Assembly (NCBI GenBank): GCA_907164885.2
Contig: OU015498.1
Coordinates: 124,685,727 to 124,749,726, forward strand
DNA length: 64,000 nucleotides
Direction: 5' to 3'
DNA from: Dolomedes plantarius
Taxonomy: Eukaryota; Arthropoda; Arachnida; Araneae; Dolomedidae
Position numbers and translations under genes: made by a program. The notes under the pieces were generated by a model. It saw only the letters and a program-made list of their open reading frames with translations. It made no database searches and had not been told where the DNA came from. Shown one piece after another: positions 34,666 to 46,820 of this stretch. The first letter of the stretch is position 1. Every line of letters begins with the position of its first letter.

Positions 34666-34931
34666 TGCCTCTTTACACAGAAAAGAAATACAGATGATTT
34701 TGACACACAAAATAATAAATACCGTGTGTATTTTCTCCATTAAACGAGGAAAAAGAATTTTTTTTTGTCAAATTTTTAGTTCGAATTAACCGAAGTGATA
34801 AAAATTTAGTTCGAATTAATGAGATATTTTTAACATTAATTCCAATACAAGTTTTTGGGGGCCTTTGGATTAGTTCGAATTAACCGAAAGTTCGAATTAA
34901 CCGAGTTCGAATTAACGAGCGTCCACTGTAT

Positions 34932-35180
34932 ATATATCTTTGATGCCCGGTATAAAGGGCTTAAGTCAAAAACAGTGATTCAAATATACCAAATTATTGG
35001 CTTTATACCAATCGCAGAAATATAATTTCGACTTGAGTCTTTTGTACAAAGAAATGTACTTTAGTATACAAAATTGATAGACTGAAGCCTTTTATACGAG
35101 TCAAAATATTTTTGTATTTTTTTTTCATCAATACTAACAAATATCTAAAAATCAGTATTTTTGACTATACCGGGCATCAA

Positions 35181-35188
<8 letters not shown>
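34932..35188. mobile_element. TA-flanked palindromic MITE
   Basis: tatctttgatgcccggtata at the left is mirrored by tataccgggcatcaaagata at the right. Between them lie about 210 AT-rich bases without coding. It abuts Tigger copy 2 on the left and a TA microsatellite on the right. Confidence 0.85.

Positions 35189-35276
<88 letters not shown>
35184..35276. repeat. (TA)n microsatellite
   Basis: Over 40 TA dinucleotides. Confidence 0.95.
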
Positions 35277-35279
<3 letters not shown>

Positions 35280-35442
35280 TACTATTCCAGACATAGAAAA
35301 TACCTAATATATAAATTTTTTTCTTTTAAATTAGAGAGGGACCATCATTTTTCTTACAATATGATGTCATATTTTAAACTTAAAACAATTTCATACATAT
35401 CTTACACCACCCATAATACTTCTTATCACCAATTATTTGCGG

Positions 35443-35545
35443 CTGGTGGCGCTACAGTCATCTTTTGTTACATGAGGGCGAATTATACCAAGATCTACAG
35501 ATTAAAGCCGATTCCGAAGATACACTCATGCCAATAGACCGATCG
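35443..35545 (-). mobile_element. SINE family 2, partial copy
   Basis: Read on the minus strand, attggcatg, ttcggaatcggctttaa, gtag and gccctca...gtagcgc align in order with the SINE at 19240-19413. The tRNA-like head is lost or unrecognisable. Confidence 0.7.
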
Positions 35546-36846
35546 CCAGACTAACTATTCGTGAGTTACGAAGTAGTTGAATAGGAATAATCCAAAAGTT
35601 TATCCGACCCTCCCGTAGGCATGCGATTATTGGCTGAAAACGCAAGTTTCTACGCGCAACCCCGCACGTACGAGCCCCGTAGATTCAAGGTAATTTTAGG
35701 GTGTTTGTAACAGTTAGTACCAACTCCATATGGTGTTAGACTAGATCACCAACACTTGCCCCGTTTAGCCTGGACAGAGTCCAGTTACCGGCCGGCACCA
35801 CGTGTAAGTGTGGGGGGGAGGGAGGGCAACCGACACCAAGAAAGTGCTACAACGACTCCCTCAGAGGATACTACTCCCCCAGGAGAGTTCCAGTTACTCC
35901 CACCGTTACCTGCACTCTGATGAAGCTCTACACATTGAACTTAGGAAGAATTCTTGAAGAATACAAGCTAATTTAAATGTTGAATCGAAATGTTGGTCGA
36001 AGATAATTTAATTATCTACACCTATTCATATTATCCGCTGTTCAAGACTCGACTAATTATCTATCATTTGGAGAAATTACTTCTCCGTGCTAACCAAAGA
36101 AAGCCCTTGATGACTACATTTTCGGTTTATTTCAAATTGCTCGAGTATATTTTCTTTTGCTGGGTTTAGAACCGGGCATTAAATCTTCATAATGGCGACG
36201 TTCTTTTGGAAGTAAAACATTTTTGTTGGAAACAAAAAATCCCTCTTTCAGCCACCAGAAAGCAGATAAAATTTTAAATTAATCCGCCATCTTTCGCCAG
36301 AATAACGATTATAACGAAATATTTAAAATACCTATAACTCGGTAACCTGCGATCCGATTTTAGTGAAACTTGTCTTATTCTCTATCACTCTAAAACACAC
36401 ATCCGGCATTACGTATTAAAAATATGGCGTTATTAGGCCCGGTTTTAGCTTCATTAAATTACAGATAAACGAACTCTTGAGTTTCACGAAAATTTCCCAT
36501 CAGATCAAAAATTCTGAGAAATTATTGCTGACAATATTTGTGTTCTATTTAATAAATAAATTGTTCGGCAACCGAAGGCTACAACAGAATTAGAGCTAAT
36601 TCGAAATGAATTAACACAGAACACATCTAATTATATCTATACAATTTATTTCGAATTTTCCTGCATTTACTCACTTTCCTATACACAGAAAGTAAAAATT
36701 AATAAATTACAATTTAATTACTTGAATTTAACTTTCGATAACAACTTTCTGGGCTAATTCTTTCTATCTTTTAACAGTTATGCCTACAAAATAAGAAAAT
36801 AACACAATAGGTCAAAAGGACATAATGGTGTGTATGAGTGTGCATA
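35546..36846. other. No gene seen
   Basis: Includes a GC-richer stretch at about 35720-35900 of unknown nature. Otherwise AT-rich. Confidence 0.45.
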
Positions 36847-36848
36847 TA

Positions 36849-38096
36849 CAGGGGTTGTCCAAAATAATGGAAACATCTTTCAGACGCAAGTATTGCGCTC
36901 CTTATATGGTGTTCGAGCATATTTGGCATTTAAAACTCCTTGAATCTTCTTGGAATGGACGCATACAAGTCCTGTATAATGGAAAGTGGCAGGTTACACA
37001 TTCTTCAGGGAGAAACTGCCCCAATTCCTTGAGAGTTGCTGGAGATGGATAACGGGATCTTTTTTTTTTCTGATACAGACCACGGTGGATCAATGATGTT
37101 TAAATCTGGTGATTGTTGAAGCCATTGAAAGTGTTCTACTTCATCATCGTGTTCTTCAAACCCTGATTTAACAGTTCCAGCTCTGTGAATAGGCGCGCTA
37201 TTATCTTGAAAGATGTAATCTTCTACAGGACACAATGTCTGCGCCACTAAATGGAAATGGTAGCCCATAATGATTAAATAGTCACCGTTAGTCATCATTC
37301 CACTTCAGGTGATAATGCTGAAAACCACGATATGACGGAACCTAGACTATGCTTTACTGCTGGAAGGAGAAAGTTTGGGTCGTAAGCATCTGCCGGTGTT
37401 CAACACGTAAACACGTCCTGAAGTGCGAAATAGTGTGACGGTTGATTCATCTGAAAACAATACTAATTGCTTCCATTGACCAGCCTTTCATGTCTTATGT
37501 TCCTTTCACCATTATAGTCCACGTTTTACATTCATTTGTGACACAAGGAGTTTTGGAAAAGCAGCTCTGGTGTTAATATTTTGCTTATAGAGGTCCCTTC
37601 TCACTATATGAGTAAGACTGGGTTCTGAACATGCATATTAAGCACAGCATTCACATTTGTCCCATTGGTCTATCTGTTTAAGGTAAAAACCATCCTTAAT
37701 GTCCTATCTCTGTCAGTGAGTTTCATTTTCCTTCCACAATTGTGTCTCGCGGACAATGTTTTGCCACGAACGTTATACGCTGTCAAGAAGTTAGACACAG
37801 TATCTCTCGATACCCCCAATAACTTTGCAACTGAGGTTGCCACAACACCAAATAGGCGCGCACCTACAATTTGCCCTTTTTAGAAGTCTGTCAAGTTGCT
37901 CATTTCGTCCGCACCTTGATTCAATTTTTGCAAAGCACAGCTTAAAATGCGATCGAACATAGCCTTGAAAATATAAGCTAAACGATTTCACAACAAACAA
38001 ACAAAATGGGGATGACTGTGCAATTAGCTCTTTAATCAGCAGGAACGAAATTCAATTTTTTAAGCATAGTGTTTCTATTATTTTGGACAACTTCTG
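36849..38096 (-). mobile_element. Tc1-type transposon, decayed
   Basis: The ends caggggttgtccaaaataat and the complement of cagaagttgtccaaaataat are flanked by TA (36847-36848 and 38097-38098). Length 1248 bases, like the 22729 copy. The coding region is broken in several places. Confidence 0.87.
36900..37910 (-). pseudogene. Tc1-family transposase pseudogene
   Basis: N-terminal pieces near 37910-37660 read, across frames, GARLFGVVATSVAKLLGVS and GRKMKLTDRDR, the paired-like helix-turn-helix and hook. The C-terminal open piece at 37298-37005 contains YIFQDNSAPIHRAG and WLQQSPDLNIIDPPW. The second catalytic Asp position aligns with Asn (QDNS where relatives have QDDN) and the third acidic residue is Asp rather than Glu. 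The overall spacing matches the copy at 22875, so both belong to one group. Multiple frameshifts make it inactive. Confidence 0.8.
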
Positions 38097-38098
38097 TA

Positions 38099-39599
38099 CT
38101 TATATACTTTTTTTTTCTGTCCCACATTTCATTGTTCTGTCATAATCTTAAACACGATGGTTATTCTACACCAAATATGTGACGATATATTTGTACTTTA
38201 TACTATTGCTAAATATACAGTTAATACATAAGCCAAAGACTACATAAAAGCAACTGTTCTTGAAACGGTAGTTATTATTCAATTCCCAATGCAGACAAAA
38301 AATATTTTCTAAAAATAAAACCTACCTGTTTATCTCGAACGATAATACCAAATCACAAAATAAAGGTGCAAGTCACACAAACATGTTAGCCTTCGCAAAA
38401 TTAACAAGTGTGCACAACGACATTCAATCATATTACCGATCATAAGTTTTAAAAAAGTGCAATTCATCCATCCTTTTTTCCTTTGCGTGTCGTGCTCAAA
38501 AAAAAAAATCTATATTTATTTTGCAACTTTCTTTTCAATATGAACAACCGGAAATTAGTCATTTGTACGAGGATAGAAGCAGAAACTGTCGTTTGAAAAT
38601 CTAAGCCTCGCTGTTCTATATTTGCGAAACTGCAAGATTGTGCTTTACGAAAATAAATGCTTATCTTAATGCTATTTACCTTTTATGTGCACAAAAAAAA
38701 AAATAATAGTTTTTATTGGCAAAAATACTGACAATCTAATCACACGCTAAATTGAGACAAAAAAAATTAATGTGTTACATCACAAAGATTCAGAACACGT
38801 AATGATGATAAAACATTGAGTTTCAAACTTAACCTGTATTAACCAGATTAAAATGGTCGAGAATTTTGCTAAGTGGTCACTCACTAAAGTCAGCAAGTTT
38901 TTAGTCATGATATAGAGGTAACATTACATTTCAGCCTTCAATAGTAAATTTTCAAGCACAGTTATGCCGGTTTCTTGATATAATTTCTAATTCAGCAGTG
39001 ACTGTTTTTTTTTTTTTCTATTTCTCAAGAATACCAAAAACAAAAAAGTTTGACAGATCTTGTTTGCACCGATGTCGTCTTTCGAAAGCAGCTTTTTATT
39101 GTTAAATAGTTACTGTTGCTTTTGACGATTTCCCCTAATTTTACAAATTTGTACCTACGAGTAATTCTGCTATAAAACTGGCAATCAGTGGAAAAGAGTA
39201 TTCGTACCATAAACTGCACGTAGTCCTGCAGAATGTCCAAATAAATCTAAGCTGAAACACAGCTTTTAAGAACAACCAAAAGATCAACGTAGTGCCATAA
39301 AAGAGCAATCCACACTTCCCACATTTCATAGTAAGAATTATTATGAAATGGATCAGGATGATGGACTTTAACTGGATATCTCCCACGTACACACGTACTG
39401 AGAAGGTAAAAGGTGTAAATGATGATTCGTCAATTTAAATGACAGACAACCAGTTGTTGGGGGTTCAACAACTGTGATGCTTTTTGCTCTATTCTATGTG
39501 TATCAGGGCATTGTTGTCCACGATAAGTGGTTTACAATGCGCCACATGACTATGAGGGATGGGCCACCCGCACACTCTGGTGGTTCGGAAACCAACGGA
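38099..39599. other. No gene seen
   Basis: Short frames on both strands around 39025-39392 have no signature. Confidence 0.45.
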
Positions 39600-40640
39600 G
39601 GGTGGGAGGGGGGTTCAAAAACAACGGCCATTGATGATAGCTTTATCGCTGAACAGGCAAAGAGAGATCGTCGACAGACAGCTACAGCAAAGCAGCTACA
39701 GAGCAGTTCTGGAGATTCGCGGTTTACAGAGGCCAGACGACTCCATCGAAGTGGACTGTTTGCCCGCTGGCCCGTACGCTGTGTGTGATCAAGGGCCTGT
39801 TCACATAGGAGTCCGGTAGCGGAAGCTTAAAAGGAAAGATGGAGCTGAAACTGAAAAAACCAATCAGAGGCCTGAACAATTTCGTTGCTAATCGTTTGGA
39901 GGTTTGTCATTGGTTAAATATATTTCAATACTTTGACGCTTCCGCTACCGGACTCCTATGTGAACAGGCCCTAACACCTGTCCATCGGTGCCACCGTCTA
40001 CAGTAGTGCAAAGAGCACAAGACCTGGACACCAGCGCAATGGAAGATTTTCTTCTTTCCCCGACGAGAGCCGCTTCAGCCTCAGCAGTGATTCTGGCCGG
40101 CAACTAATCTGGCGAGATGTTGGAACAAGTTACCACAAAGCAAACAAGGAAGAAACTGACAGGGGTGTTCTAGCCTAGGGAGACATTATGATGGAGGGCC
40201 GTACAGAACATTAGATAAGTGCACTGTAACTGGTGCACAGAACTGCAGTGACAAAATCCTGCCCCAAGTGCATCAGTTCCGAGGAGCCGTAAGTGTGGAC
40301 TTTACCTTTACGACAACAGCGCCAAGGCCATCGCACTGAGGCTGTTGCAGAGCTTCTGGAAAGAGAGGATATTACGCGCATGGATTGGCCTACCCATTCC
40401 CCCGATATGAATCTTATTGAACACATGTGGGTTGCTCTGTCTAGAAAAACGGCTGGCGGAGCCGCCTCACCCACCGGCAACTACCCAACAGTTGAAAAAT
40501 GCTCCGACAGAGAAATGGAGTCTGCTACCGTAAGAACTTATCCGCAACTTCAATCTCAGCGGGCAAACTCGATGCAAAGCCTACATCAGTGTTCGAGGTG
40601 GTCATGCAGCCTACTGAGAATTGCCTCCTCTCTATTTAAA
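39600..40640 (+). pseudogene. Tc1-family transposase pseudogene, interrupted by a MITE
   Basis: Plus-strand pieces in order are an N-terminal part (RQTATAKQLQSSSGDSRFTE at about 39672-39730), the MITE at 39793-39971, then FPDESRFSLSSDSGRQLIWR around 40060-40115 (first catalytic Asp). The last is HRTEAVAELLEREDI with WPTHSPDMNLIEHMWVAL near 40330-40440 (third catalytic Glu). Stops and frameshifts lie between the pieces. It belongs to a different Tc1 branch from the two minus-strand elements. No terminal repeats were recognised. Confidence 0.78.
39793..39971. mobile_element. PIF/Harbinger-like MITE C, complete
   Basis: Both ends read GGGCCTGTTCACATAGGAGT in inverted orientation, extending into ccggtagcggaagc. 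CAA and TAA flank it. It is inserted in the Tc1 pseudogene, so it is younger than that copy. Confidence 0.88.
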
Positions 40641-42451
40641 CTTTCACAGTTACCCATCTGTCTCATGTCACACAGTACAGTGTCATCACTTCTGTTCAAA
40701 GACTTTTTTCTACTGTTTGCTTCTGTTCTTGTTATCCTTTTGTTTTTACTCCCCGGCTCGTAACTCCAGACGTACCTTCTGCATCATTTTTGTATATCCA
40801 GGTCGCTTGACTGCAAAGCAGCGGCTGAAAACCTTAATGATCCACGAGTTTTGCACGTTAGTACACTTCTAAGATATTTATTTACTTCGTACAGTAAAAA
40901 TCATCGCTCGCTAAGTCCTATCAGTTATTTTCGACTGTTGCTGGCTGTTCTTCGTTTGGAATTAAAGCAATGTCATATTTCACACTTGACCATGATTTTT
41001 CAAATCGTTCCTTTCGTCACACCTACGAATACTGTGATTCTACAACCGTAGCCTATCAGATAGATTCCGATAATTATGCTCGCTAAACTCACTGCCGTAC
41101 AACCTTTATGCGCATGAAACAACAATCAGGAAATTAGACAGAAAATTTTTTGTAGGAAGTGGGTGGTTGTACAAAATAAAGACCGTTTGGGGCTAGACCT
41201 TAAATATGATGGCTTGAATTTCAGAAGAAGGAAGGGCCCAATCACCATCCCCTTTCCGTCCCTGCCTGTAATATTCTAGGCAAACCGTTGTATCACATCA
41301 TTAAGTTCATGAGAAGTAACAAATCTGAAGAATTCAGCAACAGAAAACGTCAGGGTCTTTAAAGGCGGGCTGTTTCGGCGCTGAGAACGGGATTTTAACT
41401 AGAGCGCTGCTACCTAGTTAAAACCCTGTTCTTCGATGCGCCCTGTCTGCAAAAGTTACTCTAAGCAAGAGTTCCGGTCTTTTTTTTAGTGACCCTCCTA
41501 GTGCTTTTCACTATTCCAAAAACCTATTGTTTTCTGAGATCGTTAAAATCGCAATGAAACCAGCGACTCTTGGAAAAATCGTATTGTGTCATAGCGATCT
41601 CCACAACGAATTTAGTTTCCGATTTAAAGTCCAACATCCACGGTTCGTATGCATTAAGATACCTAACTGTAGTCTGGGAAACGATACTTAATGTAAATTT
41701 AAAAAAAATCTATGATAAACTTAAACGTCCCCAAAAAGTTTAAATTGTCAAAAAATGATAAGATACATAAAATGAAGATGCTCGAAACTCGTTTATAACA
41801 TAGCGAAAAATCCGTAGCAGTGAAAAAGATTGGATTAATAATGAAATGCAATAAATTCATGGTGATTCTGATTCTTTTGGAGACTAATGAGCTCTGTTGA
41901 TTTATTTTACAGGATGATCACGATTTAAATACTCCTAAACCGTAAATCGGTTTCTACGGATTTCAAGTCTCTTGTTTTACTTCTAGACAATGGAGAAAAA
42001 AAATCATTTTTGAAACTTAGTTTCTAATTTTTTTAAAATTCAAACCACCTTTTTTTAAAGCGGAAAAAAACCACGAATTATGGAATCTTAATTTCCGTTA
42101 ATCTTTAAAATTTGTATTTTACCATTATTTTGGAATACGCATTAGCGAGTTTCACTGTTTGTGAATCGCATTTTGAACAAGCAAAAGTGGCGCGCGCATA
42201 AGTATATTTTTCATAAAAATATTTATAGCATTTTTAATTATTTTTTAAACAGTATTTACAAAATATTTTCAAAATTAGGTGTACCAACTATTACGAATTT
42301 CTAATAATAGGTTATGGTTTTTCGGAAGTGTTAGCAACAGAGTTCATTATTTACGATAATTATTATATGATATGAATAACGGTAAAAGCTGCAAAAGAAA
42401 TCCGTTTTTGTAAATATTATTTCTTCAAATTACGAAGTCACACGTGATATA
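40641..42451. other. No gene seen; one strong hairpin
   Basis: Positions 41384-41402 and 41414-41432 form a 19-base stem (17 pairs) around an 11-base loop (agaacgggattttaactag and its near complement). Otherwise non-coding. Confidence 0.5.
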
Positions 42452-43154
42452 TACGATTTTTTTTCTTAGTACATAGCAGACTTAAACTGTTTATCTTGGC
42501 CACCTCTGATATATTGTATGAAGACCAGATGAAGACGTGTCTTTGTTGATAAAATAATTTCCCTCTTCACCCTAATATTTTACTATCAATCGAAAAATAA
42601 GGAGCAGTTCTGTTTGAAACTTTATTTGGTATGTTTAATGAAATACTACTTTTAATGAAAAGTTTAAGTTGTAATTCATGAAAAGAACGAGAAATTTCGA
42701 AAGCTGTGAAAATTTTCTGGGTTTATTAATAGTTGGCTGCAGTTTTTTGTACTTTTAATGAAGTAATACATTACTGAAAAAAAAAATTCATTAAAAATAT
42801 AGCAAGAAATTCCAATTTTCTGCTGCTTATTTATAGTGCGTGAAATATGCGGAAAACTTTCCAGAAAAAATTTATTTGCTCTTAAATAATGTAAGTTTGG
42901 ATGAAAAATAGATTGAAAAGTGAGTAAAATTTAGACATATAGTCTAAATTTTAAAAGTAGTATTTCATTAAACATACCAAATGAAGTTTCAAACAGAACT
43001 GCTCCTTATTTTTCGATTGATAGTAAAATATTAGGGTGAAGGGGGAAATTATTTTATCAACAAAGACACGACTTCATCTGGTCTTCATACAATATATCAG
43101 GGGTGGCCAAGATAAACGGTTTAAGTCTGCTATGTACTAAGAAAAAAAATCGTA
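42452..43154. mobile_element. Foldback element with 204-bp inverted arms
   Basis: Positions 42452-42655 and 42951-43154 are near-identical inverted copies (for example ttcgattgatagtaaaata and its complement) around a 295-base AT-rich spacer. No coding sequence was recognised. The last 30 bases of the right arm lead into a GC-richer stretch. No target duplication was seen at the borders. Confidence 0.85.
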
Positions 43155-43753
43155 TTTCCCTTTTCCTCTTCTTGCAGACTCTTGTGGTGGGAGGAGTCCA
43201 GTTGACTGTTCGAGAATTCCACCCCCTTAGGATTGACATTTTGAGGGATTGTAATGGCTCTCTCTCTATATGGGGGGGGGGGTTAAGCGCTGCCCCAAAA
43301 TTTTTTATTTAAAATATATTTTTGTCAAATATTTACAGGTACATAAATGCTGATAATCAAATAAAATTGATATTGTCAGATAGTCTGAACTTTTCGCAAA
43401 GCGCTACAGGATTCATTTTATAAATTTCGTCCACCGAAGGAATTTATGAACGTTTAAAACACACTATACCAGATTTTTCCCCGAATAATTTTAATTTTAA
43501 AATATTAATTACATTTTTAAAAAACGAAAAATGTACACAAATGTAAGATTTCTTTCTCTATGACGGAGTACAATTTTTTCAAAAAATCTGAATCCAAGTC
43601 GGCAATCAGTGGACAAATTTTCTCCATAGGTTAACATTGAGGTGAGCGAATCCAATGGGGTTAGTACATAGCAGCCTTAAGAGACATTTGGGAACACCTA
43701 CATACTCAGAAGAGCCAAAAACCAAAAAAGGTTACATTTCATATGAAAGAAAT
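43155..43753. other. No gene seen; 11-base G run
   Basis: G run at 43272-43282. Remainder AT-rich. Confidence 0.5.
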
Positions 43754-43960
43754 TTTAAGCCAATGTGAGACATATTTACTATTATCATAATACTGAAGTC
43801 AACAGTGATGTACAAATCGTAATAAATGATGATTAGATGGCGATAATTACAAGATGAGAATTCACATATTTCCCAGATATATTGCAAGTTTCACTCATTT
43901 GATTCAGACGGCATATAAAATTTATGTAAACAAATGATCACATAATTTCCAGCATAAAAA
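43754..43960 (+). repeat. Direct repeat, copy 1 of a ~205-bp segment
   Basis: It is about 95% identical to 50075-50277 in the same orientation (for example tgaagtcaacagtgatgtac, gatggcgataattacaagat). No terminal structure was recognised. Confidence 0.88.
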
Positions 43961-44100
43961 AATTTCTAATTGTTTTATTAAATAAATGATTTTTCTATTG
44001 TTGGAATAATGACTACTTCTAAATTCTCAAATAGTTTTAATAGCCTTGATAGTCATTTGTCTTTAAATTGTTTTGTCACATTATTCAAATCTGGTATATT

Positions 44101-44241
44101 TTAAATTGTTGCAGTTTGTAGCAATTTAGTTAAAAGTTGACTCCTCAACACTGAGCTCGGTTTATTTTTTATTAACCTAAAATTAGAATACAAAGATTCA
44201 CAGCTATAAGGAGTGCAAACAATGGAGGTCATTCGACATGC
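44101..44241 (-). pseudogene. hAT-type transposase C-terminal remnant
   Basis: A short open stretch reads CTPYSCESLYSNFRLIKNK followed by LRSQLLTKLLQTATI and a stop. This resembles the C-terminal hAT dimerisation block of ZBED/SCAND3-like transposases (CES.FS.MK.IKNK.RS.L....L). No other hAT domain was recovered. The DUF4817-type insertion lies 100 bases away. Confidence 0.5.
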
Positions 44242-44339
44242 CGCTACTTTTAATTAGGGGTAGTTTGATTCTGTCGCAAGTTTCCAATATCCTAGCGGAC
44301 AGCCTCAAAGAAAGTGATAAACAGCCGCAGTTGGCCACA

Positions 44340-44949
44340 GGGTGCGGCAGAATGGATCCAACATTTCAAAGGGTAATAAAAAACGAACAAAACAATTTAC
44401 TGAAAAAAAGCTTTATATTTTCGAAAAGTAATAATCTAGTTTTTTTTTTCACTCTCTCTACTAGGTTTTGAAAATAACATCACTCAAGTGGCGCCCGATA
44501 TTTGCAATATACTGACGAAGTCGTTTTCCAAAGTTTTCCATGACTGTTGGTCATCTCTGGACGGAACTTCCTCACGAATAGTGGACTCACGGACTCGCAC
44601 ATTTTCGAGTGTTCTAATGTTCCGAGGACGACCACCTGGTTTTCTTGGTAAAACAGATCTACTTGCTCTTACGTTTGAAACCCATCACAGGATTGTTTTT
44701 CGATCGGGAACGGCATCAGTTGCATACAGTATGAAGCGCGACCTAAATGCACTCTGTGTCGCGGTTACAGAATCGTTGTTTTTAAAGAACGCCTCGATAC
44801 CGAAACCGCGATGTTCACCGGGCCAACTCATGGTGTCTACTGACAACTAGAAAATCCGCCCAAACTGTTGCCACCTCCCTCGTCGCCCTACTCCCACCAT
44901 TCCCTTACGAGTGACCTTCAGAAATGTGGGAGTCCATTCTGCCGCACCC
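44340..44949 (-). mobile_element. DUF4817/mariner-type element, internally deleted
   Basis: GGGTGCGGCAGAATGGA at the left is mirrored by tccattctgccgcaccc at the right. The 610 bases between encode only the N- and C-terminal ends of a transposase on the minus strand. Confidence 0.82.
44484..44831 (-). pseudogene. DUF4817-type transposase deletion derivative
   Basis: From the ATG at 44831 it reads MSWPGEHRGFGIEAFFKN and then QSAFRSRFILYATDAVPDR, the helix-turn-helix that begins many arthropod mariner-like transposases. A nonsense codon follows. The next piece holds the KPGGRPRNIRTLENVRV hook, then jumps to the C-terminal signature (TIREEV...). The whole DDE core is absent. Confidence 0.8.
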
Positions 44950-45431
44950 TATATGATGCAATTAAAGGATTTTTTTAAATTGCAAGGAAAATAAAATTTT
45001 AAGTTTCATAAAACATATTTGAGTGCTGATATTCTTTAAAGAAAAAGGGGCTAAGGAAAAAGTTTTTGCAATTCAATTTAAGAAAAAATATTGCAAACGT
45101 AGAAATCATGAAGTATTAACCCAATCATCTAGCTATGAGGCTATCCTAAATATAGGAGAATGATTTTTTGATAAAATCTCCATCAGGCATCTCCTTCAGG
45201 CTGACCTCTTTTGTGAAGCAAAAGCGAAAATTTAGGTACCTTTTGGTAAATACTCTATTTGGTCTGTAGTGAACATAAATTTTAAATGTTGCTGATAAAA
45301 TATAAAAATTACTTCTTAAATCAGGTTTTAATTAATAAAATATTCTTTTTTTAATAATCATGATCAAATCAGATGGTGCAATAAGGCCAAAATATAAATA
45401 TAACAAAAAAAATATATTCACTATATTAAAA
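44950..45431. other. No gene seen
   Basis: AT-rich non-coding sequence. Confidence 0.45.
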
Positions 45432-45506
45432 CACTAGCTGAAAACCCGCACTTCGCTACGGAGTACATTTAAATTAAATACAACGGTCAATGCATGCAAT
45501 TAGTGC

Positions 45507-45546
<40 letters not shown>

Positions 45547-46124
45547 AATAAATACGACGATCAATATATACAATTGATGTAGAAAAAAATATATATATTT
45601 ATAAAAAAATCGTAAGGGATATTTTTATAGACAAAATAATGTCCAATCGTCTGCCGCATTAGCAAGAAAAAAAATATTTTTTTGTCTATTTAGTTGTTAT
45701 GCACGTGACGATAAATTTATTTAAAGTACCAGAGAATGAAATCACGTGATCGGCATTTAATAAATTAAATTCTAAAAATTAATCTTTAAAAATTCACCAA
45801 AAATCAGAAAATGGAGGTACAGATTCGAAAAAGATCGCATTTTAAAGGAATTTTTACGATCTTTCCCGTGATATAAATTTTATAACCCGCAAATGATTAT
45901 TTTAAATGCAAACGTATAAAAAGTTTAAAAAACAGCTTAAAAATTTAATTTTAAAAAATCTAAGAATTTTTGAAAAATCTTTCTTAGTGCACCCCTACAC
46001 TATTAGAAGAATCGCCATGCAAAATTTCAGCCCTTTAGGTCCAGCGGTTTGGTCTGTGCGTTGTATGTCAGTCAGTCAGTCAGTGAATGAATGAGTCAGT
46101 TACGGAACTGTTTTATATATATAG
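45432..46124 (+). repeat. 0.7-kb dispersed repeat, copy 3
   Basis: Same repeat as at 17145: starts actagctgaaaacccgcact and ends cggaactgttttatatatat. Directly followed head to tail by copy 4. Confidence 0.88.
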
Positions 46125-46195
46125 ACTAGCTGAAAACCCGCGCTTCGCTACGGAGTACATTGAAATTAAATACAACGGTCAATGTATGCAATTAA

Positions 46196-46228
<33 letters not shown>

Positions 46229-46820
46229 TTTATAATAAATACGACGATCAATGTATACAATTGATGTAAAAAAAACATATTTATAAAAAAATCGTAAGGG
46301 ATATTTTTATAGACAAAATAAAGTCCAATCGTCTGCCGCATTAGCAAGAAAAAAATATTTTTTTGTCTTTTTTTTTTGCACATGACGATAAATTTATTTA
46401 AAGTACCAGAAAAAGAAATCACGTGATCCGCATTTAATAAATTAAATTCTAAAAATTAATCTTTAAGAATTCACCAAAAATCAGGAAATGGAGGTAAAAA
46501 TTCGAAAAAAATTTCATTTTGAAGGAATTTTTATGATCTTTCTCGTGATATAAATTTTATAACCCTCAATGTATTATTTTAAATGCAAACGTAAAAAAAG
46601 TTTAAAAAACAGCTTAAAAATTTAATTTAAAAAAATCTAAGAAGAATTTTTGAAAAATCTTTCTTAGTGCACCCCTACACTATTAGAAGAATCGCCATGC
46701 AAAATTTCAGCCCTTTAGGTCCAGCGGTTTGGTCTGTGCGTTGTATGTCAGTCAGTCAGTGAATGAATGAATGAATGAATGAATGAATGAGTCAGTTACG
46801 GAACTGTTTTATATATATAG
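46125..46820 (+). repeat. 0.7-kb dispersed repeat, copy 4
   Basis: Tandem to copy 3 with only tatatag between. It has an expanded (GAAT)n near 46760-46790. Copies 3 and 4 are closer to each other than to copies 1 and 2 (shared cttagtgcacccctacac). Confidence 0.88.

Larger units (their letters stand above)
33293..34928 (-). mobile_element. Tigger-like element, copy 2, with nested hAT MITE
   Basis: It has the same ends as the copy at 9677 (CAGTGGACGC...) with TA at 33291-33292 and 34929-34930. Removing the 172-base nested MITE and its 8-base duplication leaves about 1456 bases, nearly the length of copy 1. Both copies lack the same internal DDE segment, so they descend from one deleted master. 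Confidence 0.9.
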
